A stretch of 64,000 nucleotides of DNA, taken from contig JAPNUR010000007.1 in the NCBI GenBank assembly GCA_026627385.1, positions 62,001 to 126,000 on the forward strand. The letters run 5' to 3'. The stretch is from Bacillota bacterium. Its GTDB lineage: Bacteria; Bacillota; Sulfobacillia; Sulfobacillales; Sulfobacillaceae. Under the pieces are notes generated by a model. It saw only the letters and a program-made list of their open reading frames with translations. It was not told the origin of the DNA and ran no database searches. The first letter of the stretch is position 1; every line of letters starts with the position of its first letter. Of the stretch, positions 8,666-17,278 are shown piece after piece. A program made the position numbers and the translations under genes.

Positions 8666-8908
8666 GTGGCGACAAAGGAACAGATTTTTGACAAGGTCAA
8701 AGAGATTATCGTGGATCAATTGGGCGTGGAAGAGGATGAAGTCACGCCGGAATCCTCGTTTATCGACGATTTGGGAGCTGACAGCCTCGATATTGTGGAG
8801 TTAATTATGGCGTTGGAGGAAGAGTTCGGACTGGAAATCCCGGATGACGAGGCCGAGAAAATATCGACGGTCAACGACGCTGTCGAGTATATCCGCGAAA
8901 ATTCGTAA
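8666..8908 (+). CDS. acpP: Acyl carrier protein
   Basis: An 80-aa acidic carrier that holds growing acyl chains on a 4'-phosphopantetheine arm attached to the Ser of [18 protein letters not shown]. The GTG start at 8666 has AAAGGAG at 8651-8657; the ATG at 8630 would add an unrelated 12-residue extension. Length and the helical layout ([16 protein letters not shown] at the N-terminus, [17 protein letters not shown] at the end) are standard. It lies between fabG and fabF as in many Firmicutes. Confidence 0.96.
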   Translation: MATKEQIFDKVKEIIVDQLGVEEDEVTPESSFIDDLGADSLDIVELIMALEEEFGLEIPDDEAEKISTVNDAVEYIRENS

Positions 8909-8916
8909 AGGAAGAG

Positions 8917-8937
8917 GTCCCGCTGGGGACTTTCTTT
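8917..8937 (+). terminator. Weak hairpin with T-rich tail between acpP and fabF
   Basis: Five-base-pair stem GTCCC / GGGAC with a 4-base loop, followed by TTTCTTT. It may attenuate read-through and keep acpP mRNA above fabF mRNA, a common arrangement. The short stem makes this uncertain. Confidence 0.4.
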
Positions 8938-8967
8938 CCATTTGTGAGAGGAGATCGAGAGATTTCC

Positions 8968-10200
8968 ATGGAGCCTGTAGTGGTTACCGGGATGGGAATA
9001 ATTAGCCCGGTCGGGTCGGGCGTCGATGCGTTTTGGCGAGGGATTCGCGATGGCCAAAGTGCAGTCGATGTGGTACAGGATTATGATTTGTCTGAGTACC
9101 CGACGCGCATCGCGGCGCAAGTAAAAGACTTCGATCCGCTGCAATACCTCGACCGCAAGGAATCGCGGCATATGGACCGGTTTGTGCAATTTGCCATTGC
9201 AGCAGCGGAAGAGGCGTGGCGGGATGCAGCCATCCGTGACCACTTTGATCCGAATCAGGCTGGCGTGGTAGTGGGCAATGGCATTGGCGGTATGCACACC
9301 TTAACCGAACAGCACCAAATTTTGTTGGAACGCGGACCGTCGCGAATTAATCCCTTTTTCATTCCCAAGATGATAGGCAATATCGCGGGAGGGCAGCTGG
9401 CCATTCGCTTTAACCTTCGGGGACCGAATGAAACCGTGGTGACCGCGTGTGCATCTTCGGGGAATGCGATTGGCTCGGGATTACGGGCGATCCAGCATGG
9501 GGAAGCGGATGTCATGCTGGTTGGGGGCACGGAAGCGGCGCTAATTCCGCTGGCCTTTGCTGGATTTTGCTCGATGAAAGCGATGTCCACGCGCAATGAC
9601 GATCCCAAACGGGCTAGTCGTCCGTTTGATCGGGATCGCGATGGGTTCGTTATGGGCGAGGGCGCGGGATTTTTAGTGTTAGAACGGTTATCACACGCTG
9701 AACGCCGGGGAGCGCCCCGCATTTACGCCGAATTAGCGGGGTATGGTCGCTCCGCCGACGCCTACCATGTGGTTGAACCCCATCCTGATGGCGAAGGAGC
9801 TTCGCAGGCGATGGCGCGAGCGCTGAAGGATGCGGGGATGACCCCTGAGGACATTGATTACATTAATGCCCACGGGACGTCCACGCCCAAAGGCGACATT
9901 GCCGAAACCCTGGCTATTAAACGGGTATTTGGCGACCACGCCTATCGCTTAGCGGTTTCCTCGACGAAATCGTCCACCGCTCACTTGTTAGGAGCGGCCG
10001 GGGCGGTCGAGATGATTGCCGCGATATTGGCGATCGTCCACCAAACCGTACCACCCACCATTAATTTGGACAACCCAGATCCTGAGTGCGACCTTTATTA
10101 TGTCCCCAATCAAGCGGAGACGCGCCGCATTCGTGCGGTGATGTCTAATGCCTTTGGGTTTGGCGGGCAAAACGCGACCCTCATTGCTCGGGAGCTCTAG
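8968..10200 (+). CDS. fabF: Beta-ketoacyl-ACP synthase II
   Basis: A 410-aa elongating condensing enzyme. The catalytic triad is visible: Cys in VVTACASSGNAIGSG, His in DYINAHGTSTPKGD and His in KSSTAHLLGAAGAVEM. The N-terminus MEPVVVTGMGIISPVGSG and C-terminal NAFGFGGQNATLI are typical. ATG 8968 is chosen because the family motif begins there and AGAGGAGA lies upstream. The stop is two bases before the rnc start. FabB/FabF cannot be told apart by eye alone, but the Firmicutes context points to FabF. Confidence 0.94.
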   Translation: MEPVVVTGMGIISPVGSGVDAFWRGIRDGQSAVDVVQDYDLSEYPTRIAAQVKDFDPLQYLDRKESRHMDRFVQFAIAAAEEAWRDAAIRDHFDPNQAGVVVGNGIGGMHTLTEQHQILLERGPSRINPFFIPKMIGNIAGGQLAIRFNLRGPNETVVTACASSGNAIGSGLRAIQHGEADVMLVGGTEAALIPLAFAGFCSMKAMSTRNDDPKRASRPFDRDRDGFVMGEGAGFLVLERLSHAERRGAPRIYAELAGYGRSADAYHVVEPHPDGEGASQAMARALKDAGMTPEDIDYINAHGTSTPKGDIAETLAIKRVFGDHAYRLAVSSTKSSTAHLLGAAGAVEMIAAILAIVHQTVPPTINLDNPDPECDLYYVPNQAETRRIRAVMSNAFGFGGQNATLIAREL

Positions 10201-10202
10201 CC

Positions 10203-10916
10203 GTGAGTCCCGTGAGTTTGTCCGACCGCATTCGCGATAGCCGGTTATTGCGCCAGGCCCTCACGCATTCTTCTTATGCCAATGAAGGATATCGCAAGGA
10301 GATTCACAATGAGCGGCTGGAGTTTTTGGGCGATGCCGTGCTGCAACTTGTGGTGACCGAGTGGCTCTACCAGCATCACCCGGAGTGGAGCGAGGGCCAG
10401 CTGAGTCAGGCGCGAGCGGCGATTGTTTGTGAGGCGACGCTGGCCGAAGCCGCTACAGCGTTGAATGTCGGTCCGCAACTGAGGTTGGGCAAGGGCGAGG
10501 AGCGCAGCGGCGGACGCCAAAAACCCTCGCTCCTGGCCGATGCGATGGAAGCCATCATTGGAGCGTGCTATCTTAGCGAAGGCTTTGCGGCGGCGCGCGA
10601 CTTTGTGTGGGAGATCCTGGCTTACGCCTTGAACACGGTGGAAGACCGCGAAGCCGGGCGCGACCATAAAACTGCTCTGAACGATTGGCTCAGACGTCGG
10701 GGCCAAGAGGCCACTTACCAAGTGGTGGCATCGTACGGGCCTGACCACGCGAAGACCTTTGAGGTGGAAGTGTTAGTCAACGGCGTGCCACAGGGTCGAG
10801 CGATTGGGCGAAGTAAGAAGGAGGCAGAACAACAAGCGGCGCGCCAATTGCTAAAGGAGTTGACGGCCGAATCGCCGCTACCGCCGGCGCCAGGTGAGCT
10901 TCCCCCTCCCGTATGA
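10203..10916 (+). CDS. rnc: Ribonuclease III
   Basis: A 237-aa double-strand-specific endoribonuclease for rRNA and mRNA processing. The signature NERLEFLGDAVLQLV (about residues 34-48) carries the acidic catalytic residues; the second acidic pair lies in ADAMEAIIGACYLSEG. The C-terminal double-stranded-RNA-binding domain (about 155-225) is present, with KTALNDWLRRRGQ and GRSKKEAEQQAARQLL. A GTG start two bases after fabF indicates co-transcription. In most Firmicutes smc and ftsY follow directly; here 6.6 kb of other genes intervene. Confidence 0.96.
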   Translation: MSPVSLSDRIRDSRLLRQALTHSSYANEGYRKEIHNERLEFLGDAVLQLVVTEWLYQHHPEWSEGQLSQARAAIVCEATLAEAATALNVGPQLRLGKGEERSGGRQKPSLLADAMEAIIGACYLSEGFAAARDFVWEILAYALNTVEDREAGRDHKTALNDWLRRRGQEATYQVVASYGPDHAKTFEVEVLVNGVPQGRAIGRSKKEAEQQAARQLLKELTAESPLPPAPGELPPPV

Positions 10917-11133
10917 GGACGAGTAAGATCAATCGTGGCGCACGTGAGCACTATTTGGGTTTTATACCTAAGCAAATGATAGCTCATGGAAATGTTCTAA
11001 CGCTGGGGTAGGAATGCTTTGGGTATTACGCGCAAACATCCCGTTGGGCGTCTTTTAGGGGGTTGCACACGCCGTTCTGGCAAGCGCACTAAATTGGTGC
11101 TTGGAGGTTGCGTCTTGCTGCCAGGGGAAGAGG

Positions 11134-11450
11134 TTAGGTCTGAGGGGCTGGCATGGTGAATGCCGGTTGGGTGAGATAGGCGATGACGGATTGGCGGCAA
11201 ATCTCGCGGTATAGGTGATGCAAAGATTCATCGTCGCGCATGACCCAGTTGACTAAGGATCCGTCAATGGCCGCGCGAATGCAATAGGCCGCGGCATTAA
11301 TGTCCTCAATATGGAAGACGCCCTCTTCGTTGCCAAGGATAACCCATCTCCCAGCAGCGTTGATAAAACGCGAGATTGATGGATTGATAACGGGGGTCGC
11401 GACTACTCAAAGAGAGAAAATCGAGATACACGCGGGGTGGCGATCTATGC
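11134..11450 (-). pseudogene. Decayed TetR-family regulator, C-terminal remnant
   Basis: On the minus strand one frame reads YLDFLSLSSRDPRYQSINLA (from about 11433 down) and, after an apparent frameshift near 11340, another continues ILGNEEGVFHIEDINAAAYC and VMRDDESLHHLYREICRQSV to a TAA at 11134. Together these look like the ligand-binding C-terminal half of a TetR regulator (RDPRY then W, then the helix with IRAAIDGSLVNW). The N-terminal HTH half is absent. The fragment is therefore truncated and probably frameshifted. Identification rests on pattern only. Confidence 0.55.
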
Positions 11451-11595
11451 CTACGCCCAACTTTATCGGACTTTAGCAGACGAGGGCACCCAAAAATCGA
11501 TGCTGAACGAGATGCATACCCGGCAGGGCCTCTACGACACCATTTGCTACTGGGAGTACGAAGCGTTAGATGCGCATTTGGCGCGAAGCATCTAG
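11437..11595 (+). other. Short open frame of unknown origin, probably a gene fragment
   Basis: A 52-codon frame from a GTG, ending SICYWEYEAL-like: the visible part is GLYDTICYWEYEALDAHLAR before the stop. The frame extends upstream to a stop without another good start and has no ribosome site. It begins where the TetR remnant stops, so it may be the 3' tail of a gene brought in by rearrangement. I do not recognise the family. Confidence 0.25.
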
Positions 11596-11599
11596 CCAG

Positions 11600-11993
11600 A
11601 GTCCCCTGAATAGGGACCTCAAAATCGGTGTAGCCCACACAGTGGCCCAGCCGTCGACACGACCTTCCTATCCGGCGCCACTAGTCTTTACGCGACCTTA
11701 ACGGAACCTTGGGAATTTCTTTAAATCTTACGAAGGCCTGTGTGGTATAGTGGTGGCGACGGTTCAGCTGTTCTTCAGCTTGACTGGGAAGGAGTGAAAT
11801 GTAGGAAACACCATTTTAAATATTGCGCGAATTTGTTAACCCGTGATACGATACACTCCTGGCCTCTGACAACTCTTGGTCAAGAGGGCGCAGGGATCCC
11901 TTTCCGGACTAATCTGAGTGGAGAGAGATCGGGTGGCGAATCGAGCACTCGCAGCAGCATACGCTTATTGACCGTGACAAAGGGGGATTTCCT
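11600..11993 (+). other. Leader region of the sugar-binding protein gene
   Basis: No convincing coding sequence: the small open frame at 11740-11997 overlaps the next start and has no protein-like composition. The stretch holds at least one promoter candidate (11823-11852) and thus a leader of about 130 bases. No recognisable riboswitch was seen. Confidence 0.4.
11823..11852 (+). promoter_or_regulatory. Possible promoter for the 11994 sugar-binding protein gene
   Basis: TTGCGC (11823-11828), an 18-bp spacer and TACGAT (11847-11852). Both boxes depart from consensus, so this is only a candidate. Confidence 0.3.
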
Positions 11994-13283
11994 GTGATAG
12001 CTAAAAAGGCTTCTGTCATTGCGTTGTCTACATCGCTGATAGGGTTGGCCGCGCTATGGGGGGCGGCACCGGCTGATGCATCGGGTCATGTGACCATTAG
12101 CTTTATGGAAGCTATGTCGTCGGGCACGCTCGCGCCGACGTTGAAGGCGCTGGTGTCTCAGTTTGAGCGCACCCATCCCAATATCACGGTAAATTTAATT
12201 CCTGAGCCCAGTTACAGTGTGTTGAGAGCCAAAATCGAGGCGTCGGTAGCCGCCAACCAAGCTCCCACCATCGCGCAGGCCTACGAAGATTGGGCCGCTG
12301 GCTATGCCCAATCTCACGCGATTGTGCCTTTAACGTCTTACGTGAATGGCAAGAACGGGTTGACGGCGGCGCAAAAGAAAGATTTTTGGCCCACGATTTG
12401 GAAGGACCAGTTTATTAACGGCACCATGTACATGTTTCCCTTTAACAAGAGCGACTTCGTGATGTATTACAATGAAAACTGGTTAAAGCAGGATCACTTG
12501 CCGGTACCTCAGACATGGGCGCAGTTTGCGCAAGATGCCAAAGCGGTAACCAATCCCAAAAAAGACACCTGGGGTATCAGTATTGACCCGGGATCCAGTT
12601 CGGGTGCAGCGAACGGCACCTACCTCTATGTGGCGCTGATTCGCGCATATGGCGGCGGGTTGCTAACGGGTCACAATCAGCCCAATTTTGATTCCAAAGC
12701 CGCACGTCAAGCGTTGCAATATCTAGTGAACTTATACAAGGCCGGGTATCTGAAGCTCGGCACGAATTACCCCGGACAGACAGCGCTCGGTTCGGAACAC
12801 AGCCCCTTCGATTTGTCTACCATCGCCAGCTATTATTACAACGAAGAAGATATTGCGGGCAAGTTTACCATGGGGGTAGCGCCTTTTCCGAAGGGACCGA
12901 GGGGCGAAGGTAATGTCTTGCAGGGCACGAACATTGTGATGTTTCAGAGCGCCACGGCGGCCCAAAAGAATGCTGCCTGGACCTTTATGAAGTGGCTCAC
13001 CGAACCCAAGCAAACCGCGTATTGGGCTGAACACACGGGCTATTTACCGGTCGTGAAGTCAGCCATTCATTTAATGAAGGCGTATTATCAAACGCATCCG
13101 TACCAAAAAATCGCGGCGGAATCGCTGCAGTACGCATGGGAGGTGCCGCCGCTTCCGGGCTTTGATCAAGCCATTGGGGCGCTGGCCAATGCCATTCAAG
13201 AAGCGACAGTGGGGCACGAGTCGGTGGCGCAGGCGTTAAAGCAAGCGCAGCTTCAAGCGCAGCAAGACTTGTACAACCAGTAA
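11994..13283 (+). CDS. Extracellular sugar-binding protein of an ABC importer (orphan)
   Basis: A 429-aa family 1 (UgpB/MalE-like) solute-binding protein. It has a Sec signal peptide (basic MIAKKAS, hydrophobic stretch, cleavage near ADASG) without a lipobox Cys, so a cell-wall or other anchor is unclear. Mature-domain marks are VSQFERTHPNITVNL, YNENWLKQDHLPVPQTWAQF, WGISIDPGSSSG and FMKWLTEPKQTAYWAEHTGY, all common in sugar-binding members. GTG start at 11994 with AGGGGG upstream. No permease or ATPase gene lies beside it, so it must serve a transporter encoded elsewhere or be a stray receptor. The substrate cannot be told. Confidence 0.85.
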   Translation: MIAKKASVIALSTSLIGLAALWGAAPADASGHVTISFMEAMSSGTLAPTLKALVSQFERTHPNITVNLIPEPSYSVLRAKIEASVAANQAPTIAQAYEDWAAGYAQSHAIVPLTSYVNGKNGLTAAQKKDFWPTIWKDQFINGTMYMFPFNKSDFVMYYNENWLKQDHLPVPQTWAQFAQDAKAVTNPKKDTWGISIDPGSSSGAANGTYLYVALIRAYGGGLLTGHNQPNFDSKAARQALQYLVNLYKAGYLKLGTNYPGQTALGSEHSPFDLSTIASYYYNEEDIAGKFTMGVAPFPKGPRGEGNVLQGTNIVMFQSATAAQKNAAWTFMKWLTEPKQTAYWAEHTGYLPVVKSAIHLMKAYYQTHPYQKIAAESLQYAWEVPPLPGFDQAIGALANAIQEATVGHESVAQALKQAQLQAQQDLYNQ

Positions 13284-13298
13284 ACCACGCCGACATTC

Positions 13299-13327
13299 AA
13301 ACCGGGTCGCCGCAAGGGGCCCGGTTT
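13299..13327. terminator. Shared terminator between convergent genes
   Basis: Perfect 8-bp stem AAACCGGG / CCCGGTTT around a 13-base loop; the A and T runs at the stem ends let it work in both directions. It lies between the sugar-binding gene (+) and the penicillin-binding-protein gene (-), whose stop codon overlaps it. Confidence 0.75.
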
Positions 13328-15890
13328 ATTGATTCCCCGGGTGGACTTGGCGCGGCGGTGCTGGATGCTGTCTTGGGATCGGCGGGGCCAACGTCACGGG
13401 TGCGGAAGGTGACGGGCCGCCTGGCTTTGGCGGTGATGAAGGACTCGGCGATGGCGAACTCGAGGACGGGCTTGGCGAGGGGCTGGAACTGGACGGCGAG
13501 GGGCTAGGACTGGGACTAGGACTCGGGCTGGGGTTGACGGCCGGCGTGCAGGTCTTGGTGGGCGGCCAGAAGATTGCGTCCCACGGCAGCGGTACACCCG
13601 GATGCCAATTGGTTTCCGGCAGCAAAAAGACTTTGGAGATGGCGGGCCCACACCCCGGTTTCCAGAGTTCATTAGGATCCGAGGCGACGACTTTCACCAG
13701 CACATGATTGTGCCCGGTGGTCGTGGGCTGGGTTCCTTGGATAAACCAGGCGCCCTCAATGTCGCTTTTGGGCGTTAAGGAACTCGCCAGCATGCCGGAG
13801 GTGATGGAGATATTGGGGACATAGACGACGCCACTGGGTGGCGTAAAGTTTTCAACGGGGATGTGTTCGGCTTGATTCACTTGCTCCATGATCTGGCGCC
13901 AAATGGGACCGGCCGCCACATCACCGTAAGCCGGGCCATTCGGCGTGTCCGGCTGATTGTATTCGCCGCGTTGGTTTCCTTCCCACACCCCGACAACCAT
14001 TTGCGGTTCGTAGCCAATAAACCAGGCATCTTTTTCGCCGTTGTTGGTGCCGGTTTTACCAGCGGCGGGGCGGCCAATGCCGAGATCATAACCGGTCGCA
14101 TAAGCCCCGGGGCCAATACCGGGAATTTCGTGCGGATCGAGGACCCGTTCCATCATGGTATCCATAATAAAGGCGACTTGCGGGCTAAAGATGCGTACAC
14201 CCTGGGGGGCCTGTTGGTAGACCACGGCGCCGCTGGAATCCACCACTTTGGAGACCCAAATGGGCTTCATGCGCACGCCGTTGTTGGGAAAGGTGGCATA
14301 CGCTTGCGTCATTTCGTAAGGATTGACCCCACCTTTAGCAAACCCGCCGATGGCCACGCCAAGATAATTGGCGTCCACCATCGGAAGGTTGAGTCCAAAT
14401 TTTTGATCGGCAAAGCGGAGCCCGTTTTGAGGACCGACTTGTTGCAATAGGTGCACAGAGGCGTCATTGTCGGAAATCGCCAGGGCATCGCGCAAGGTGA
14501 TGTAGCCGCGGTAGATGCCGTCATCGTTGTGTGGCCACCACTGACCATTGACCTTCAGGGTGGGCACATCTTGGATCACCGTCATTTGCGTATCGCCTTG
14601 CATGATGGCCTCGGTGTATTCCATAAGGGGTTTTATGGACGATCCGCTGGAGCGCGATGCCGTCAGCGCCAGATCGTTTAAATCTGCCCCCTGATACGAG
14701 CGCCCGCCAATGACTGCCCAAATCGCGCCGGTTTCGGGATCTTCTACCACCACCGCCGCTTGATAGGCGGGATTGGATCCAAAATTGTAGTTCATCCACT
14801 GGTCGACCGCTCTTTGGGCGATGTTGTACACGGTGGGATCTAGTTCCGTGTAGATTTTGAGGCCACCATCGTAAATTTCCGTCGGGGTAAAGCCTTTTTG
14901 TCGCAAAACGGCGATGACCTGCTGAATATACCAGGGATACGGGTAGGGGCTCGAGAGATTGTCCGTGGCAATATTTTGCGGTCTCAAGTGAAGCGGGGCG
15001 CGGTAATAAGACTGCACTTGAGATGGCTTAATGTAGCCGTACTTGGCCATGGCCTGTAGCACCTGAAGTTGACGCGCCTTGGCCGCCTGATAGTTCGTCA
15101 AGGGATCATACGCCGATGGCGCTTGGGGCAGTCCGGCCAAGAGCGCCGCTTGCGGGATGGTTAATTGGCTCGGCTTTTCGTTAAAATACGCTTTGGCCGC
15201 GGTTTCAATGCCGTAAGCCCCGTCGCCGAGGTACACTTGATTGAAATACATATCCAGTATTTGTTGCTTAGAGTAGCTGCGGGCGAGCTCTAATCCCAAG
15301 ACAATTTCTTGGATTTTGTAGGTCAGCGATCGATTGTCGTGCAAGTATAGCATTTTGGCCAGTTGTTCCGTGATCGTCGAGGCGCCTTGAAGAGCGCCGC
15401 GATGCAACAAGTCAACGTATGCGGCGCGCAGAATGGACCGCAGGTCAAAACCTTCGTTGGTCCAGAAATTATGATCTTCCACGGCAATCAGCGCATTTTG
15501 CACGTTGGGTGAAATTTGACTGAGCGGGACATCAATGCGGTTAATGGCCAGATGCAACGTCGCCACCGGCTGGCCAAAGCGATCGTAAATCACGGAATCT
15601 TGACCGGCGGTGCTCAAACTGACCAGATTGCTGAGCGACGGCATGGTGTCCAAAGCCTTAACCGTTTCATAGGTGGTAAACCCCACCCCCGCGATGACCG
15701 CTGTCAGTGCGGTCAATCCCGCTATCCGCCCCCAGTGGATGCGCCGCCGCTTGCCTAGGGATTTCGCTGAGGACGCGGGTTCCGGCTTGGCATCCAGGGC
15801 CTTCGAGGCCTTCTTGGGGAGCTTTCGCCCGCAGTGCCGGCAATAAATGGAGCCCGGAACGTTATCCTGACCGCAACGTGGGCATCGCAA
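13326..15890 (-). CDS. Class A penicillin-binding protein with N-terminal zinc ribbon
   Basis: An 854-aa bifunctional peptidoglycan glycosyltransferase/transpeptidase (PBP1A type). The order is: cytoplasmic zinc ribbon (CPRCG at residues 3-7, CRHCG about 17-21), a Lys/Arg-rich linker, one membrane helix (about 56-77), GT51 domain (EDHNFWTNEGFDLRS with catalytic Glu; GASTITEQLAKMLYL), then transpeptidase with SxxK in SGSSIKPL, SDN in AISDNDASVHLL and KTG in AAGKTGTNNGEKDAWF, and a long Pro/Ser repeat tail (about 785-835). The TTG start at 15890 is needed to include the first Cys pair and has GAGG upstream. The zinc ribbon is an unusual addition. It sits two bases after a second zinc-ribbon membrane gene. 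Confidence 0.92.
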   Translation of the reverse strand: MRCPRCGQDNVPGSIYCRHCGRKLPKKASKALDAKPEPASSAKSLGKRRRIHWGRIAGLTALTAVIAGVGFTTYETVKALDTMPSLSNLVSLSTAGQDSVIYDRFGQPVATLHLAINRIDVPLSQISPNVQNALIAVEDHNFWTNEGFDLRSILRAAYVDLLHRGALQGASTITEQLAKMLYLHDNRSLTYKIQEIVLGLELARSYSKQQILDMYFNQVYLGDGAYGIETAAKAYFNEKPSQLTIPQAALLAGLPQAPSAYDPLTNYQAAKARQLQVLQAMAKYGYIKPSQVQSYYRAPLHLRPQNIATDNLSSPYPYPWYIQQVIAVLRQKGFTPTEIYDGGLKIYTELDPTVYNIAQRAVDQWMNYNFGSNPAYQAAVVVEDPETGAIWAVIGGRSYQGADLNDLALTASRSSGSSIKPLMEYTEAIMQGDTQMTVIQDVPTLKVNGQWWPHNDDGIYRGYITLRDALAISDNDASVHLLQQVGPQNGLRFADQKFGLNLPMVDANYLGVAIGGFAKGGVNPYEMTQAYATFPNNGVRMKPIWVSKVVDSSGAVVYQQAPQGVRIFSPQVAFIMDTMMERVLDPHEIPGIGPGAYATGYDLGIGRPAAGKTGTNNGEKDAWFIGYEPQMVVGVWEGNQRGEYNQPDTPNGPAYGDVAAGPIWRQIMEQVNQAEHIPVENFTPPSGVVYVPNISITSGMLASSLTPKSDIEGAWFIQGTQPTTTGHNHVLVKVVASDPNELWKPGCGPAISKVFLLPETNWHPGVPLPWDAIFWPPTKTCTPAVNPSPSPSPSPSPSPSSSSPSPSPSSSSPSPSPSSPPKPGGPSPSAPVTLAPPIPRQHPAPPRQVHPGNQ

Positions 15891-15891
15891 G

Positions 15892-16356
15892 CTAATCCCT
15901 CATCTCCTCTGCATGAGTTTCCGGTCCCGGTTTGGGGGCCTGAGGTGCGGCCACAATCAATAGGAGTCCGAAGAACATCCACACAATAGCCTCTAAGGTA
16001 TTGGCAAACAGCCCTACCACAAACCCTACCACGCCAAACAAGAGCCCCGTGGTCCACAAAAGTCTCCCCAAACTTAACTGCTTGAACGACGTTAGGTCAA
16101 TCACTGGGCCCCCCTCGTCTTCAATTCTTGGCTCGTCTCCGGTCTCCTGGTCAGCGTCTGCGGGCGCCGATTCCTTGAGAGGGCGCCGCCATCGAAAGAC
16201 CCGCGGGGCCGGGGCGGGTTCCTCTTCGTCTTGTGGTGCATCAGACGTTTGACGATATGCTGGAGAGGCTGCCCCAATTTGCAAAAGGTTCTTACCGCAA
16301 TTGGGGCAAAAAACGCTGTCGACCGGTATGTTCTCGCCGCAGTTGCGACAAAACAT
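15892..16356 (-). CDS. Zinc-ribbon membrane protein of unknown function
   Basis: A 154-aa protein with an N-terminal zinc ribbon (MFCRNCGENIP...FCPNCGKNL, four Cys), an acidic low-complexity linker (about 35-90) and two membrane helices near the C-terminus (about 100-120 and 124-140, GLLFGVVGFVVGLFA and AIVWMFFGLLLIVAA). I do not recognise a family beyond the ribbon. It is upstream of and almost touching the penicillin-binding-protein gene, whose N-terminus carries the same kind of ribbon, so the two may act together at the membrane. GGGAGGAG precedes the ATG. Confidence 0.7.
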   Translation of the reverse strand: MFCRNCGENIPVDSVFCPNCGKNLLQIGAASPAYRQTSDAPQDEEEPAPAPRVFRWRRPLKESAPADADQETGDEPRIEDEGGPVIDLTSFKQLSLGRLLWTTGLLFGVVGFVVGLFANTLEAIVWMFFGLLLIVAAPQAPKPGPETHAEEMRD

Positions 16357-16437
16357 GCGCGCTCTCCTCCCGAATACCTTATCCTATGCCCTGATAGCCA
16401 TGCGTGACCAGGAACCATTGGTCATCATTCGTTATTT

Positions 16438-16467
16438 GTTATACGACAGTAATTGCGGTAATTGTAA
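16438..16467 (-). promoter_or_regulatory. Promoter for the zinc-ribbon/PBP operon
   Basis: On the minus strand TTACAA (16467-16462), an 18-bp spacer and TATAAC (16443-16438), 82 bp before the ATG at 16356. No other function is apparent in this 178-bp gap. Confidence 0.55.
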
Positions 16468-16534
16468 CACAAACCGACAAGGGTCGCCTCGGCGTCAAAT
16501 TTCGGTCATTTAGCCATTGGCATTGGTACATTTC

Positions 16535-17086
16535 TTAATAATGACGAATAAGTTGGAGAATCTGATACAGCGGGGTACACTTGTTGTCGCGCTCCAGTGT
16601 CAGGGGATGAACGGGAATGAGGTGTGTGCCATAGGTGACCGCCAGGCGGAGTTCCACCGTCTGATCGCGTCGGACGACAAGCCAGGGGCTTTTGAGGTGC
16701 GGGTCGACACGGGTAAGCACGAGTAAATCCTGGGGCATGATGGCGAGCAGAGGCGGGCCATTGTAACGCCAAATTAGTTCAGCGGGACCGCCCAAGGGCA
16801 ACACGAGCGTCTCCCCGTCAAACACGGGTTGACCGTCGTCAGTCCAGCGGCTAACGATTGGCAGCCGATCGCGTGCGGAAGGGGCCTCCAGCGCATGGGT
16901 TTCCGGCGGCCGGTATTGGCCTTGTAAGACGGCTTTTTTGAAGGCCGTCAGCCCGCTGTAGTGCGACTTATGTAACCAATAATAGACAGTCTTTTCTTCA
17001 GCGTAGCCGAGTCTTCGCGCGATGGCAGTGGCGGTAATGAACGGATCTTCTAAGATAAGGTTGGCAATTTGATCGATGACGCGCAT
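16535..17086 (-). CDS. HTH protein of unknown role
   Basis: A 183-aa protein with an N-terminal helix-turn-helix-like segment (MRVIDQIANLILEDPFITAT, then AIARRLGYAEEKTVYYWLHK, about residues 1-45), similar in shape to DNA-binding domains that recognise sites as a module. The remaining 120 residues form a beta-rich domain I cannot name (WLVVRRDQTVELRLAVTYGT). The ATG at 17086, with GGGGGAGC just upstream, is preferred to the far upstream ATG at 17284, which would run through the spoVS promoter and start. It is divergent from spoVS, so control of spoVS or of itself is possible but unproven. Confidence 0.55.
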   Translation of the reverse strand: MRVIDQIANLILEDPFITATAIARRLGYAEEKTVYYWLHKSHYSGLTAFKKAVLQGQYRPPETHALEAPSARDRLPIVSRWTDDGQPVFDGETLVLPLGGPAELIWRYNGPPLLAIMPQDLLVLTRVDPHLKSPWLVVRRDQTVELRLAVTYGTHLIPVHPLTLERDNKCTPLYQILQLIRHY

Positions 17087-17228
17087 ACGCTCCCCCACAT
17101 TCCATTTCGCGCTTAAAACACCAGAACCTTTACCCAAATGCGGTATAAAGATGGTGGATCGATACAGACATCCTGTCATTTCATCTGGGGTTTTTACGAT
17201 CTCCTGGCAGTCATCCGATGTACCGTGC

Positions 17229-17254
17229 AGGGAAATGCGCACCGAGCCGCGAAT
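17229..17254 (+). promoter_or_regulatory. Candidate sigma-H promoter of spoVS
   Basis: AGGGAAA (17229-17235), a 12-bp spacer and CGCGAAT (17248-17254) resemble the sigma-H pattern RnAGGAWWW-N11/12-RnnGAAT. In B. subtilis spoVS is a sigma-H gene. The leader would be only about 17 bases, so the match needs testing. Confidence 0.45.
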
Positions 17255-17278
17255 AGAATACGTATAGGTGGGATGGCT

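Noticed and set aside
11740-11997. 85-codon open frame upstream of the sugar-binding protein gene
   Set aside because: No ribosome site, no protein-like pattern, and its end overlaps the real start; better read as leader.
13863-14450. Long plus-strand open frame (195 codons) inside the penicillin-binding-protein gene
   Set aside because: It is antisense to a protein with clear GT51 and transpeptidase motifs, has no ribosome site and His/Arg-rich composition typical of shadow frames.
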